Assembly (NCBI RefSeq): GCF_042429435.1
Contig: NZ_JBHMAF010000194.1
DNA length: 64,000 nucleotides
Reading direction: 5' to 3' (one strand)
Source of the DNA: Ectobacillus funiculus
GTDB taxonomy: Bacteria; Bacillota; Bacilli; Bacillales; Bacillaceae_G
The first letter of the stretch is position 1. Every line of letters starts with the position of its first letter. A model generated the notes under the pieces. It did no database searches and had not been told where the DNA came from. It was given only the letters and a program-made list of their open reading frames with translations. Positions 25,506 to 34,470 of the stretch are shown here, piece after piece. The translations under genes were made by a program, and so were the position numbers.

Positions 25506-27380
25506 ATGAAAATTACAGAGCTTTTAACGAGCAGTACAGTAATTTTGAATCTGCAGGCGAAAACGAAAGCAGCGGCAATTGATGAGCTTGTAAATAAGCT
25601 GAATGAAGCTGGGAAATTAACAGATAAAGCAAAATTTAAGGAAGCGATCTTGGCGCGTGAAGCACAAAGCACAACAGGTATTGGTGAAGGAATTGCAATT
25701 CCTCATGCAAAAACAAGTGCAGTAAAAGTGCCAGCAATCGCATTCGGACGTTCTAAGGAAGGCGTTGATTACGAGGCATTAGATGGCCAACCAAGCCACC
25801 TGTTCTTCATGATTGCTGCGCCAGAAGGGGCAAACAACGCACACTTAGAAACATTATCGCGTTTATCCTCGATGCTGATGAACCCTGCATTCCGCAGCAA
25901 AATTGAGAATGCTGCAACAATAAATGATGTATTAGCAGCAATTGACGAGCAAGAGAGCGAAGCAGTAGAGGAAGAAACAGTTTCTTCTGGTTCTGGCCAA
26001 AAGGTATTAGCTGTAACAGCTTGCCCAACAGGAATTGCACACACATATATGGCTGCTGATGCTTTAAAAGCAAAAGCAAAAGAAATGGGCATTGATCTTA
26101 AAGTTGAAACAAATGGTTCCAGCGGTGTGAAAAACGCACTAACAGCACAGGAAATTCAGGAAGCAACTGCTATTATCGTAGCTGCTGATAAACAAGTTGA
26201 AATGAACCGCTTCGATGGTAAGCACGTTATCCAAGTTCCGGTTGCACAAGGTATCCGTAAGCCGCAAGAGCTGCTTGATCGTGCGGTGAAGCAAGATGCT
26301 CCTATTTATAAAAGCAGCGGCTCTAATCAAGGCGGCGGCGCAGCGAAAACTGAGCGTGCAGGTTTCTATAAGCATCTAATGAGCGGTGTATCCAACATGC
26401 TTCCGTTCGTTGTGGGCGGCGGTATCTTAATCGCAATTAGTTTCATGTTTGGTATTAAAGCATTTGATCCAAACGACCCTGCGTTCCATCCATTTGCAAA
26501 ATTATTAATGGATATCGGTGGCGGCAGCGGTGCATTTGGTCTTCTAGTTCCAGTTTTAGCAGGATTTATTGCAATGAGTATTGCTGATCGTCCTGGTTTT
26601 GCTCCTGGTATGGTTGGTGGGGTATTAGCTGCAAGCGGCGGCGCAGGCTTCTTAGGTGGTTTGATTGCAGGTTTCTTAGCAGGTTACGTAGTAGTTCTAT
26701 TGAAAAAAGTATTCAGTAGTTTACCGCAATCATTAGAAGGTATTAAACCAGTATTGTTATATCCGTTATTTGGTATTTTTATCACTGGCGCAATTATGCT
26801 TTATGTTATTATCGGTCCAGTAAAAGCTTTAAATACAGGCTTAACAGATTGGTTAAATGGTCTTGGAACTGGAAACTTAGTATTACTTGGCATTATTCTT
26901 GGCGGTATGATGGCAGTTGATATGGGTGGTCCAATCAACAAAGCAGCTTACACATTCGGTATTGCAGCAATCGCAGCAGGAAACTTTGCTCCGCATGCAG
27001 CAATCATGGCTGGTGGTATGGTTCCTCCATTAGGACTTGCAATTGCAACAACATTCTTCAAAAACAAATTTACAAAAGCAGAGCGCGAAGCAGGAAAAAC
27101 TAACTATGTTATGGGTCTATCTTTTATTACGGAAGGTGCAATTCCATTTGCAGCAGCTGACCCAGGTCGTGTAATTCCGGCTGCTGTCATTGGTTCTGCA
27201 GTTGCAGGTGCATTGACAATGATGTTCCATATCGGTCTTCCTGCACCACACGGCGGTGTTTTCGTTATCCCGGTTGTAAAAGGAAACCCATTCTTATACT
27301 TGTTAGCAATCTTAGTCGGTTCTATTGTAACAGCATTAATCGTTGGCTTCTGGAAGAAACCAGTACAAGCACAGGAATAG
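25506..27380 (+). CDS. fruA: PTS fructose transporter EIIABC
   Basis: Imports fructose as fructose-1-P. 624 residues: EIIA at 1-145 with the phosphorylated histidine in IAIPHAKT, EIIB at about 160-255 with the cysteine in AVTACPTGIAHTYMAADAL, and EIIC at about 285-620 with eight or more helices (MLPFVVGGGILIAISFMFG, MGGPINKAAYTFG, GLSFITEGAIPFAA). It starts 12 bases after fruK. Standard length and domain order for Bacillus. Confidence 0.96.
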   Translation: MKITELLTSSTVILNLQAKTKAAAIDELVNKLNEAGKLTDKAKFKEAILAREAQSTTGIGEGIAIPHAKTSAVKVPAIAFGRSKEGVDYEALDGQPSHLFFMIAAPEGANNAHLETLSRLSSMLMNPAFRSKIENAATINDVLAAIDEQESEAVEEETVSSGSGQKVLAVTACPTGIAHTYMAADALKAKAKEMGIDLKVETNGSSGVKNALTAQEIQEATAIIVAADKQVEMNRFDGKHVIQVPVAQGIRKPQELLDRAVKQDAPIYKSSGSNQGGGAAKTERAGFYKHLMSGVSNMLPFVVGGGILIAISFMFGIKAFDPNDPAFHPFAKLLMDIGGGSGAFGLLVPVLAGFIAMSIADRPGFAPGMVGGVLAASGGAGFLGGLIAGFLAGYVVVLLKKVFSSLPQSLEGIKPVLLYPLFGIFITGAIMLYVIIGPVKALNTGLTDWLNGLGTGNLVLLGIILGGMMAVDMGGPINKAAYTFGIAAIAAGNFAPHAAIMAGGMVPPLGLAIATTFFKNKFTKAEREAGKTNYVMGLSFITEGAIPFAAADPGRVIPAAVIGSAVAGALTMMFHIGLPAPHGGVFVIPVVKGNPFLYLLAILVGSIVTALIVGFWKKPVQAQE

Positions 27381-27390
27381 TAAAAGGAAG

Positions 27391-27424
27391 AAGCATACAC
27401 ATTTACGTGTATGCTTTTTTTTAT
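27391..27424 (+). terminator. fru operon terminator
   Basis: AAGCATACAC pairs with GTGTATGCTT, followed by a long T-tract. Confidence 0.9.
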
Positions 27425-27540
27425 ACTTTAAGAGGGTATAAATTTCTAGCTGGAAGATCATTCGACGTAGTGAGGAATTTTAGGAATAAAGTATAAGTGC
27501 AACTCCGTAGCTATCTTTGCCAATCGGCGAGTTGTCTTTA
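27425..27540 (+). repeat. Dispersed intergenic repeat, copy R3 (internally shortened)
   Basis: Starts immediately after the fru terminator's T-tract. It lacks about 15 bases in the middle, including the GCCC/GGGC stem, but keeps ATTCGACGTAGTGAGGAATT and the 3' hairpin CCAATCGGCGAGTTGTCTTT. Confidence 0.85.
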
Positions 27541-27593
27541 CCTTATATATACAAAGGATTGAGAGGGCTAAAAATGCAATAGGAGGGGAAGCT

Positions 27594-27623
27594 TAATGAT
27601 GTGAGGGATGCTTCACATCATTA
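27594..27623. other. Perfect inverted repeat upstream of the MFS exporter
   Basis: TAATGATGTGA (27594-27604) and TCACATCATTA (27613-27623) form an 11-bp perfect palindrome with an 8-base centre and no T-tract. It lies about 130 bases upstream of the exporter gene and is a candidate operator. The rest of 27541-27751 shows nothing I recognise. Confidence 0.5.
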
Positions 27624-27751
27624 TCTATTGTGATCAGAACTGTAGGGATTTTTAGCGGAAATCCGGAACAAGCTATTCGAGGATATCTTGCTTTCCCCTT
27701 GGTAATAAGCAGTGTATTTCGTTTTGTACATTATAAAGGCTGGAGAATGTT

Positions 27752-29011
27752 ATGCAGAAAAAACAAAAATATTGTCTATGGGCACTCTCATCTGTACCTC
27801 TCGTCATGACTTTAGGGAATTCGATGCTCATTCCTGTTCTTCCGGTCATTGAAAGAAAGCTCGATATTACTGCGTTTCAGGTTTCAATGATTATTACGGT
27901 GTACTCCATCTTTGCTATTTTTCTTATCCCTGTAGCAGGTTATTTATCTGACCGATGGGGGAGAAAGAAAGTGATTATCCCTAGTTTGGTTCTAGCTGGA
28001 ATTGGGGGAGTGATCACCGGCTGGGCTTCATGGAAACTTGAGAACCCTTACTGGTGGATTTTGGCAGGACGAGTTGTACAGGGAATTGGTTCGGCTGGTG
28101 CTATGCCAGTTGTCATGCCGTGCGTTGGTGACATATTTAAGGATGAAAAAGACGTGAGCTGCGGACTCGGGATGATTGAAACATCCAATACCTTTGGGAA
28201 GGTATTAAGTCCAATTCTAGGATCTATACTTGCGGCGGTAGTTTGGTTTCTCCCGTTTTGGTTTATTCCAATCCTATGTGCAGCTGCTATTCTGCTTATT
28301 GCGTTTCTCGTTAAACCGCCTAAACAAGAGCCAAAGAAGGTACCTGTTAAAGAATTTGTCCACACTGTGATGGAAACAATTCGTCAAAAGGAAAGATGGC
28401 TGCTCGCAATTTTCATACTAGGTGCGATTATTATGTTTGTCTTATTTGGCGTTCAATTTTACCTGTCTACATTGTTAGAAGAAAAATATAGTGTTGATGG
28501 CATTTGGAAAGGTGTTGTTCTTGCTATTCCGCTCACAGCGCTATCGTTATGTTCCTATATTACAGGGAAGAAAATTGGTGACCAAAAGAAGACAATGAAG
28601 CGGTGTACACTTATTGGATTTGCAATGCTGGGAGGAGCATTTGTAATTCCTTTGTTTTTCCATAGTATTTATATGCTGGTAGCTACACTCGTAATAGCGG
28701 GAATTGGAATTGGGCTTTCTTTACCAAGCTTAGATGCCATGATCACAGAAGGAATTGAAAAGGAGGAGCGCGGGACGGTTACTTCCTTATACAGCTCAAT
28801 GAGATTTGTTGGAGTCGCAGCTGGACCTCCGATTTATGCTTTCCTGATGAAGGGCTCGGATTCTAAAATTTTCTATGTGTCCGGTTTACTCGGATTAGCT
28901 GGGGCAGCTTTAGTGATGCTCTTTATCAAACCAAACGAAAATAAATCGAAGGAAGGGAAGGCTGGTAGTGTACGCCCTTCACCTGCTAAAATAAAAAGGC
29001 ATCCGGTATAA
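27752..29011 (+). CDS. MFS drug-efflux-type transporter
   Basis: A 419-residue major facilitator with twelve predicted helices. Helix 1 carries GNSMLIPVLPVIERKL, loop 2-3 the motif A sequence GYLSDRWGRKKVIIPS, and helix 4-5 has GRVVQGIGSAGAMPVV, the arrangement of drug:H+ antiporters. Helix 5 has a motif-C-like ETSNTFGKVLSPILGSIL. The basic C-terminal tail (about 25 residues) is outside the membrane. Substrate unknown. GGAGAATGTT precedes the ATG. Confidence 0.85.
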   Translation: MQKKQKYCLWALSSVPLVMTLGNSMLIPVLPVIERKLDITAFQVSMIITVYSIFAIFLIPVAGYLSDRWGRKKVIIPSLVLAGIGGVITGWASWKLENPYWWILAGRVVQGIGSAGAMPVVMPCVGDIFKDEKDVSCGLGMIETSNTFGKVLSPILGSILAAVVWFLPFWFIPILCAAAILLIAFLVKPPKQEPKKVPVKEFVHTVMETIRQKERWLLAIFILGAIIMFVLFGVQFYLSTLLEEKYSVDGIWKGVVLAIPLTALSLCSYITGKKIGDQKKTMKRCTLIGFAMLGGAFVIPLFFHSIYMLVATLVIAGIGIGLSLPSLDAMITEGIEKEERGTVTSLYSSMRFVGVAAGPPIYAFLMKGSDSKIFYVSGLLGLAGAALVMLFIKPNENKSKEGKAGSVRPSPAKIKRHPV

Positions 29012-29051
29012 ATATTCCTCCTATTCATTCAAGAGAGGGTTGGAAGAATGG

Positions 29052-29080
29052 CACTGCTCTAAGAAGAGAGCAGTGTTTTT
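29052..29080 (+). terminator. MFS exporter terminator
   Basis: CACTGCTCT, loop AAGAAG, AGAGCAGTG, then TTTTT. Confidence 0.88.
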
Positions 29081-29081
29081 A

Positions 29082-29278
29082 AACTTTAAGTAAGTATAGA
29101 TTTCCATCTATATAAGTTGAATTTAATTCTTGCATCTTTTTAGTCAGTTGCCAAATCATCATTCAAATTGCCTTTATAGGACAACGCAGTCTGCATGAAT
29201 TTGTGCTACGATAGAGTTATGGGAAAATATTTAGTTCAACTTATATAGAAGCGAATTCGACGTAGTCGGAAATTTTAC
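29082..29278 (+). repeat. Dispersed intergenic repeat, copy R4, split by a MITE
   Basis: The 5' block ACTTTAAGTAAGTATAGATT is at 29082-29107 and the continuation GAAGCGAATTCGACGTAGTC GG.. at 29248-29278, separated by the 135-bp inserted element. The 3' half of the repeat is missing after AAATTTTA. Removing the insertion and one TA restores TTTCCATCTAGAAGCG, the expected family sequence. Confidence 0.88.
29111..29245. mobile_element. MITE, 135 bp, 11-bp terminal inverted repeats, TA target duplication
   Basis: The element starts TATAAGTTGAA and ends TTCAACTTATA, perfect 11-bp inverted termini with partial complementarity continuing inward (TTTAAT against ATTTAG). It is flanked by TA on both sides (29109-29110, 29246-29247), as for Tc1/mariner and IS630 transposition. 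It has no coding capacity. It interrupts repeat copy R4, so the empty site can be reconstructed exactly. No second copy is in the window. Confidence 0.85.
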
Positions 29279-29459
29279 AAGCTAAAAGATTGTCACACAA
29301 TATTCACAAAAAATAAAAGGATGCAATCGAAAACGTTGCTTCTGCACCGAATAAAAAATTAAAAAAGGCAATGTAGCTGAATCTATTTACGTTAAATAAT
29401 TTTCTGCGTAAAGAGAGATGCTTTGAATAGAAAAGTTTTCTGGTTATAACTGGTTTTTG

Positions 29460-29489
29460 TTCACAAAAATTTAAAAAATGTGGTATATT
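29460..29489 (+). promoter_or_regulatory. Candidate promoter of the formate dehydrogenase operon
   Basis: TTCACA (29460-29465), an 18-base AT-rich spacer and TATATT (29484-29489). It would start an approximately 200-base leader. The -35 is weak, so an activator may be needed. Confidence 0.45.
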
Positions 29490-29495
29490 TATTAA

Positions 29496-29617
29496 TAGAG
29501 TTAACAAAAATGCGAAGGATGCATTGAGGTCAAGTAATCTGTATTGCTGTGACATCCTGCTCCTCACACATGATATGGCGGGAATGATCGCTAGTATTTA
29601 ATATGCTCAGATATTCT
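29496..29617 (+). ncRNA. Structured 5' leader of the formate dehydrogenase operon (candidate cis-regulatory RNA)
   Basis: Between the predicted start of transcription and the terminator hairpin there are about 120 bases with pairing potential: GGAT (29517) with ATCC (29554), and inside it GTCA (29529) with TGAC (29550). It is followed by a terminator placed just before the first gene, the layout of a transcription-attenuating riboswitch or protein-binding leader. I do not recognise a known motif class. Confidence 0.4.
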
Positions 29618-29676
29618 CCCCCATGAAACGGTTTGTGCCATTTAGGTATGGCAACTGTTTTATGGGGGTTTTTTAT
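29618..29676 (+). terminator. Attenuator-like terminator directly before the formate dehydrogenase gene
   Basis: CCCCCAT at 29618 pairs with ATGGGGG ending at 29668; inside, AAAC/GTTT and TGCCAT/ATGGCA extend it to a long, nearly complete stem, followed by TTTTTTATTT. The formate dehydrogenase start codon is only 27 bases past the stem, so transcripts must read through it. Confidence 0.85.
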
Positions 29677-29694
29677 TTATAGGGGGGACTTATA

Positions 29695-32667
29695 TTGTCG
29701 GAAAAAGTGAATGTTCTTATTAATGGAGCAGCACATGAAGTAGAACAAGGAACACGTATTTTAGATTATCTGCTTTCCCAGGAGATACAACACCCACATA
29801 TTTGTTATTCAGAGATTCTTGGTCCGGTTCAAAGCTGCGATACATGTATGTGTGAAGTAAATGGCAGCATTATGCGTGCGTGTTCTACTGTTGTAGAGGC
29901 TGGCATGAATATTTTAACAGCTTCTGAGCTTGCAAAGAAAGCGCAAGAAGAAGCAATGGATCGGATTTTAGAAAATCATTTATTGTATTGTACAGTTTGT
30001 GATAATAACAACGGTAATTGCCGTGTGCATAATACAGCTGAACTGATGGGAGTAGAACATCAAACACGTCCGCATCGTTCTAAGGGCTATGAAGTAGATA
30101 TGTCTCATCCGTTTTATCGTTATGATCCAGATCAATGTATTTTGTGTGGTCGCTGCGTTGAAACATGTCAGGACTTGCAAGTAAATGAAACATTGACGAT
30201 TAATTGGGAGAGCGACCAGCCACGTGTTTTATGGGATGGAGGAAAAAGTATTAACGAATCCTCCTGTGTTTCTTGCGGACAGTGTGTAACAGTGTGTCCT
30301 TGTAATGCATTAATGGAAAAATCCATGCTTGGAAATGCTGGGTTTATGACAGGAATTAAAGAGGATTTACTTAATCCTATGATCGATCTTGTAAAAGAGG
30401 TAGAACCGGATTATCAAACAATCTTTGCAGTGTCTGAGGTTGAGGCAGCAATGCGCGATACACGCACGAAAAAGACAAAAACAGTTTGTACCTTCTGCGG
30501 TGTAGGCTGCACCTTTGAAGTTTGGACAAAAGACCACCAAATTCTTAAAATTGAACCTTCTGGGCATGCACCTGTCAATAGTGTATCTACATGTGTAAAA
30601 GGAAAGTTCGGCTGGGATTACGTAAATTCACCAGAACGTATTACAACACCGTTAATTCGTAAAGGCGATGTATTTGTAGAAGCAACATGGGAAGAGGCAA
30701 TCGATCTTGTTGCAACAAAGCTAGGCGGCATTAGAGATACGTACGGAAGCGATGCACTTGGCTTTATCTCATCTTCTAAAATCACAAATGAAGAAAACTA
30801 TTTAGTTCAAAAGCTATCTCGTCAAGTATTTGGAACAAATAACGTTGACAACTGCTCCCGTTATTGCCAATCCCCTGCTTCTTGGGGCTTGCAGCAAACA
30901 GGCGGCATCGGCGGCGACTCTGGCACAGTTTATGACATCATGGGCGCAGGACTTGTTATCTTAGTAGGATGTGCTCCAGCAGAAGGACATCCTGTTATCG
31001 CATCACGCATTAAGCGCGCGCACAAGCTTTATGGACAAAAATTGATTACAGTTGACGTGCGTAGACATGAAATGGCCGACCGTGCTGATTTGTTCGTTCG
31101 TCCAAAGCAAGGAACGGATTATGTATGGCTTTCTGCAGTTACAAAATATATGATTGACCAAGGCTGGCATGATGAAGCATTCATCCAAAAGCATGTCAAC
31201 CAATACGATGAATTCTTAAAGATGATATCTCCTTATACGCTTGAAGAAGCAGAGAGGATTACGGGTATTTCTCAAGCAGTATTAATCCAAATGGCTGAAA
31301 TGATTCGTGATGCTGATGGCACTGCAATTTGCTGGGGGATGGGTGTTACCCAAAACATTGCCGGCTCTCATACATCTGTTGCAATTGCAAACCTTCTTCT
31401 TGCAACAGGAAATATGATGCGCAAAAATGCAGGTGCGTTTCCACTTCGCGGACATAACAATGTACAGGGCGCAGCTGACATGGGGACTATGCCAAACATC
31501 TTCCCTGGATATCAGCCGGTTGCTAATGATGAAATTCGTGCGAAATTCGAGAAGGCTTACGGCGTAACACTTCCTGCACAGCCGGGGCTTGACAACATTG
31601 AAATGCTTGAGGCAATTGACAAAGGAAAATTAAAAGGAATGTACATTGTCGGTGAAGATATGGCATGGGTAGATGCTGATTCTAATCATACACAAGATAT
31701 GCTTTCTAAGCTTGATTTCCTTGTTGTACAAGAAATCTTCTTATCAACAACTGCTCAATTTGCTGATGTCATCCTGCCGGGTGCGCCGTCACTTGAAAAA
31801 GACGGAACATTTACAAATACAGAACGCCGCGTACAACGTTTATACAAAGCGTTAGAGGTTACTGGCAGCAGCAAGCCAGATTGGTGGATTCTTCAGCAGG
31901 TAGCAAATCGCATGAGCTTCCACTGGGGCTATGAGCATCCAAGTGAAATCTTTGCTGAAATGGCAAGTTTAACGCCGTTCTTCACACATTGTAACTATGA
32001 TGTGCTTGAGGGCTGGAACAGCTTCCTATGGGGTTCACCAGACGGAACAAACACACCAGTTCTGCATATGAACGGCTTTAACTTCCCTGACAAGAAGGCC
32101 CGCTTTGGATTGTTTGACTATGTGCCGCCGGTAGAATTCCCAGAAGAGTTCGACCTGTTACTTGATAACGGACGTCTGCTTGAGCACTTCCATGAAGGAA
32201 ACATGACGCATAAAGCAGAAGGACTACAATATAAGTTTCCGAGAGTATTTGTTGAAGTATCACCTGAGCTTGCAAAAGAGCGCGGCGTGAAGGATGGAAC
32301 ACTTGTACGTCTTGTATCGCCATACGGTGCAATTCGATTGCCGGTTCTTGTAACAGATCGGGTAGAAGGTAAAACAGTATACGTGCCAATGCACTCCTCT
32401 AGCCACGAAAGCGCGGTTAACCTATTAACAGGCGGTGCAGTAGACGTTGTGACACATACACCTGCTTATAAGCAAGCGAAGGTTCGTATGGAGATTCTTG
32501 AATTAGAGGGAGAAAATCCGCTTCCGAAATTTAATCCGCGTAATGCAACTCGTACGCCGCAAATGGGCCTTGAGATCTACCGTAAATGGGAGCGCGGCGA
32601 CTATGTTGCCATCGCAAGCATGAACGAACATGTACAACCTGGTTTCTATGACAGGAGGAATGCATAA
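29695..32667 (+). CDS. Formate dehydrogenase alpha subunit (YjgC/FdhA type)
   Basis: Cytosolic molybdenum formate dehydrogenase, formate to CO2. 990 residues from a TTG start (AGGGGGGA upstream). The order is an N-terminal [2Fe-2S] domain (CYSEILGPVQSCDTCMCEV), a NuoG-like cysteine/histidine region (HLLYCTVCDNNNGNCRVHN), two [4Fe-4S] clusters (CILCGRCVETC, CVSCGQCVTVCPC), then the catalytic domain with CTFCGVGC and the molybdenum ligand Cys391 in NCSRYCQSPASWGL (cysteine rather than selenocysteine). The C-terminal MGD-binding barrel includes LLEHFHEGNMTHKAEGL. The domain set matches NAD-linked enzymes, but no diaphorase subunit is encoded nearby. Confidence 0.94.
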   Translation: MSEKVNVLINGAAHEVEQGTRILDYLLSQEIQHPHICYSEILGPVQSCDTCMCEVNGSIMRACSTVVEAGMNILTASELAKKAQEEAMDRILENHLLYCTVCDNNNGNCRVHNTAELMGVEHQTRPHRSKGYEVDMSHPFYRYDPDQCILCGRCVETCQDLQVNETLTINWESDQPRVLWDGGKSINESSCVSCGQCVTVCPCNALMEKSMLGNAGFMTGIKEDLLNPMIDLVKEVEPDYQTIFAVSEVEAAMRDTRTKKTKTVCTFCGVGCTFEVWTKDHQILKIEPSGHAPVNSVSTCVKGKFGWDYVNSPERITTPLIRKGDVFVEATWEEAIDLVATKLGGIRDTYGSDALGFISSSKITNEENYLVQKLSRQVFGTNNVDNCSRYCQSPASWGLQQTGGIGGDSGTVYDIMGAGLVILVGCAPAEGHPVIASRIKRAHKLYGQKLITVDVRRHEMADRADLFVRPKQGTDYVWLSAVTKYMIDQGWHDEAFIQKHVNQYDEFLKMISPYTLEEAERITGISQAVLIQMAEMIRDADGTAICWGMGVTQNIAGSHTSVAIANLLLATGNMMRKNAGAFPLRGHNNVQGAADMGTMPNIFPGYQPVANDEIRAKFEKAYGVTLPAQPGLDNIEMLEAIDKGKLKGMYIVGEDMAWVDADSNHTQDMLSKLDFLVVQEIFLSTTAQFADVILPGAPSLEKDGTFTNTERRVQRLYKALEVTGSSKPDWWILQQVANRMSFHWGYEHPSEIFAEMASLTPFFTHCNYDVLEGWNSFLWGSPDGTNTPVLHMNGFNFPDKKARFGLFDYVPPVEFPEEFDLLLDNGRLLEHFHEGNMTHKAEGLQYKFPRVFVEVSPELAKERGVKDGTLVRLVSPYGAIRLPVLVTDRVEGKTVYVPMHSSSHESAVNLLTGGAVDVVTHTPAYKQAKVRMEILELEGENPLPKFNPRNATRTPQMGLEIYRKWERGDYVAIASMNEHVQPGFYDRRNA

Positions 32668-33146
32668 TGGCACAGCCAATTCAAACTATTAAGAAAACCG
32701 AGCTTACGGAAGAACAAAAAAAAGTGCAATCCTTGGAGAATCTTCTTTCTGAGGTTGCACAAAATAAAGATTCATTGCTTGAAACGCTCCATTTGCTGCA
32801 AGAATTACATGATAGCGGTATTCTTGAAGCGTTAGGCAGTCTTGTAAAGGCAAAGGAGAGTGTAGCAAAAATTGCGGTAGGACAGTTAACGCGCCCGCCT
32901 GTGACGAACATGATTAACAATGCAATGGCCGCGGGTGGAGCATTAACAGCCATTGATCCCGAGATGACACAAAAGCTGATGACGAGTGTAGCGAATGGTT
33001 TACAAAAGGCAGAGCAGGGGCTTCAATCGGGTGAAAAGGTTGGTATATTGGACTTAATGAAGGTATTGAAGGATCCTGATATAAATCGGGCGATTGGCTT
33101 CGGGTTGAACCTACTAAAAGGTATCGGTGAGGGATTAAAGGAATAG
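32667..33146 (+). CDS. DUF1641 protein (YjgD-like) of the formate dehydrogenase operon
   Basis: A 159-residue protein with an N-terminal coiled-coil-prone segment (QKKVQSLENLLSEVAQNKDS) and the family core GILEALGSLVKAKE, then PPVTNMINNAMAAGG and VGILDLMKVLKDPDINRAIG. The ATG overlaps the formate dehydrogenase stop by one base. DUF1641 genes are repeatedly found next to YjgC-type formate dehydrogenases; the role is unknown, perhaps assembly or a partner subunit. Confidence 0.9.
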   Translation: MAQPIQTIKKTELTEEQKKVQSLENLLSEVAQNKDSLLETLHLLQELHDSGILEALGSLVKAKESVAKIAVGQLTRPPVTNMINNAMAAGGALTAIDPEMTQKLMTSVANGLQKAEQGLQSGEKVGILDLMKVLKDPDINRAIGFGLNLLKGIGEGLKE

Positions 33147-33154
33147 TGAAGAGA

Positions 33155-33196
33155 GGAAATCCATTTGTCCGTTGTCGTACAAATGGGTTTCCTTAC
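33155..33196 (+). terminator. Candidate terminator within the formate dehydrogenase cluster
   Basis: GGAAATCCATTTGT pairs with ACAAATGGGTTTCC around ten bases, followed by TTACCTTA. The weak tail may give partial read-through to the next genes. Confidence 0.6.
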
Positions 33197-33235
33197 CTTA
33201 ACGACAACTATTTCGAAAGATAGGGGAGGAAGACG

Positions 33236-33598
33236 ATGTCGAAAAACTTAGAACACCAATTCAGCATGCTCGTTAGGGAGGTACGGAAGGAGTTTGTCGG
33301 AAACGGACCGAAGGAAATTAGCACCCGCTTTGTTGGTAATTGGGCGATTAGCGAGATGAAGGGGAATTTGACGAACGTTGAAAAGTTTATGATCAGCTCG
33401 GAGCAAGGGAAGCAAATGGTACACGAAGCTCGTACAAAGATGGTGAAGCAAATTTATAAAAAAGCAGAGGTAGTAAACAAATTTGAAGCATTAATGGGGG
33501 CGAAGGTGCTGCGGATGTTTTCTGATATTAATATTGATGAAGATATCGCTATGACTGTCTTCGTGTTCGAGCAATCCATTGAATCAAAAGGAAAATAA
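33236..33598 (+). CDS. DUF2294 family protein
   Basis: A 120-residue cytosolic protein with the family features VREVRKEFVGNGPKEISTRF, EKFMISSEQGKQMVHEAR and GAKVLRMFSDINIDEDIAMT. DUF2294 proteins are commonly encoded with formate dehydrogenases in Firmicutes; some relatives are annotated as Na-translocating decarboxylase-associated. Function unproven. GGGGAGGAAG precedes the ATG. It ends four bases before fdhD, so the two are co-transcribed. Confidence 0.85.
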   Translation: MSKNLEHQFSMLVREVRKEFVGNGPKEISTRFVGNWAISEMKGNLTNVEKFMISSEQGKQMVHEARTKMVKQIYKKAEVVNKFEALMGAKVLRMFSDINIDEDIAMTVFVFEQSIESKGK

Positions 33599-33602
33599 AT
33601 AG

Positions 33603-34430
33603 ATGAGGGAGAAGAGAGCTGTGGATCAGCAAATGCAAGTTACCAATCAAGTATTGCGGTATGAAAATGGAACGCTGCAAGTTATAGAGGACTTAATTGT
33701 AACGGAATATCCGATTACGATTATCTTAAATGAACAGGAATTTGCGACGTTAGTTTGCAGTCCAGAGCATATTGAGGAGCTTGTCATCGGCTTTTTAGCA
33801 TCAGAAGGTGTTATCAGCCGTTATGAGGATATAAAGGAACTGCAGGTGATTGAAACGACGGGGAAAGCATTTGTAACTACGCATCAAGTAAATAAGCTAA
33901 ATGAGATGTTTCATTCTAAACGATATGTCACATCCTGCTGCGGAAAAAGCCGCCAAAGTTTTTATTTTTACAATGATGCAAGGACGGTGAAGCCAATTCA
34001 GAAGACCGCTGCAAGGATTTCTGTTGAGGATTGCTTTCGGCTGATGCAGATGATGCAGACGTCATCAACTATTTTTCAGGATACAGGCGGTGTGCATAAT
34101 GCTGCTTTATGTGATAGTAATGGGATCATTGTCGCAAGAACAGATATCGGCCGACATAATGCACTTGATAAAATATATGGATATTGTCTGAAACACGCTA
34201 TCTCGTTAGAAGATAAAGTGATTGTATTTAGCGGGCGTATTTCCTCTGAAGTGCTGCTGAAGGTGGCAAAAATTAAGTGTGGTATTGTTCTTTCTAAATC
34301 GGCGCCAACTGAGCTAGCGCTGCGTTTAGCGGAAGAGCTTGGGATTACCGCTGTTGGCTTCATTCGCAATCAAGCATTAAATATTTATACACATCCAGAG
34401 CGGATTATCACGCCGCAATTCAATGGATAA
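33603..34430 (+). CDS. fdhD: Formate dehydrogenase accessory sulfurtransferase FdhD
   Basis: Transfers sulfur from a cysteine desulfurase to the molybdenum cofactor, required for formate dehydrogenase activity. 275 residues. The active-site cysteine motif is TSCCGKSR (residues 110-117) in place of the enterobacterial CxxC. Other signatures are CSPEHIEELVIGFLASEGVI, TGGVHNAALCD, VARTDIGRHNALDKIYG, VFSGRISSEVLLK and SKSAPTELA. The start may be the ATG at 33603 or a GTG at 33621 with GGGAG upstream. Last gene of the formate dehydrogenase cluster. Confidence 0.94.
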   Translation: MREKRAVDQQMQVTNQVLRYENGTLQVIEDLIVTEYPITIILNEQEFATLVCSPEHIEELVIGFLASEGVISRYEDIKELQVIETTGKAFVTTHQVNKLNEMFHSKRYVTSCCGKSRQSFYFYNDARTVKPIQKTAARISVEDCFRLMQMMQTSSTIFQDTGGVHNAALCDSNGIIVARTDIGRHNALDKIYGYCLKHAISLEDKVIVFSGRISSEVLLKVAKIKCGIVLSKSAPTELALRLAEELGITAVGFIRNQALNIYTHPERIITPQFNG

Positions 34431-34470
34431 AGCACACTGCTTTGTATGACAGGGCGGTGTTTTTTGGTTG

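Noticed and set aside
29518..29557. Moco or THF riboswitch in the formate dehydrogenase leader
   Set aside because: The conserved bases of those classes are not recognisable; only a generic structured leader can be claimed.
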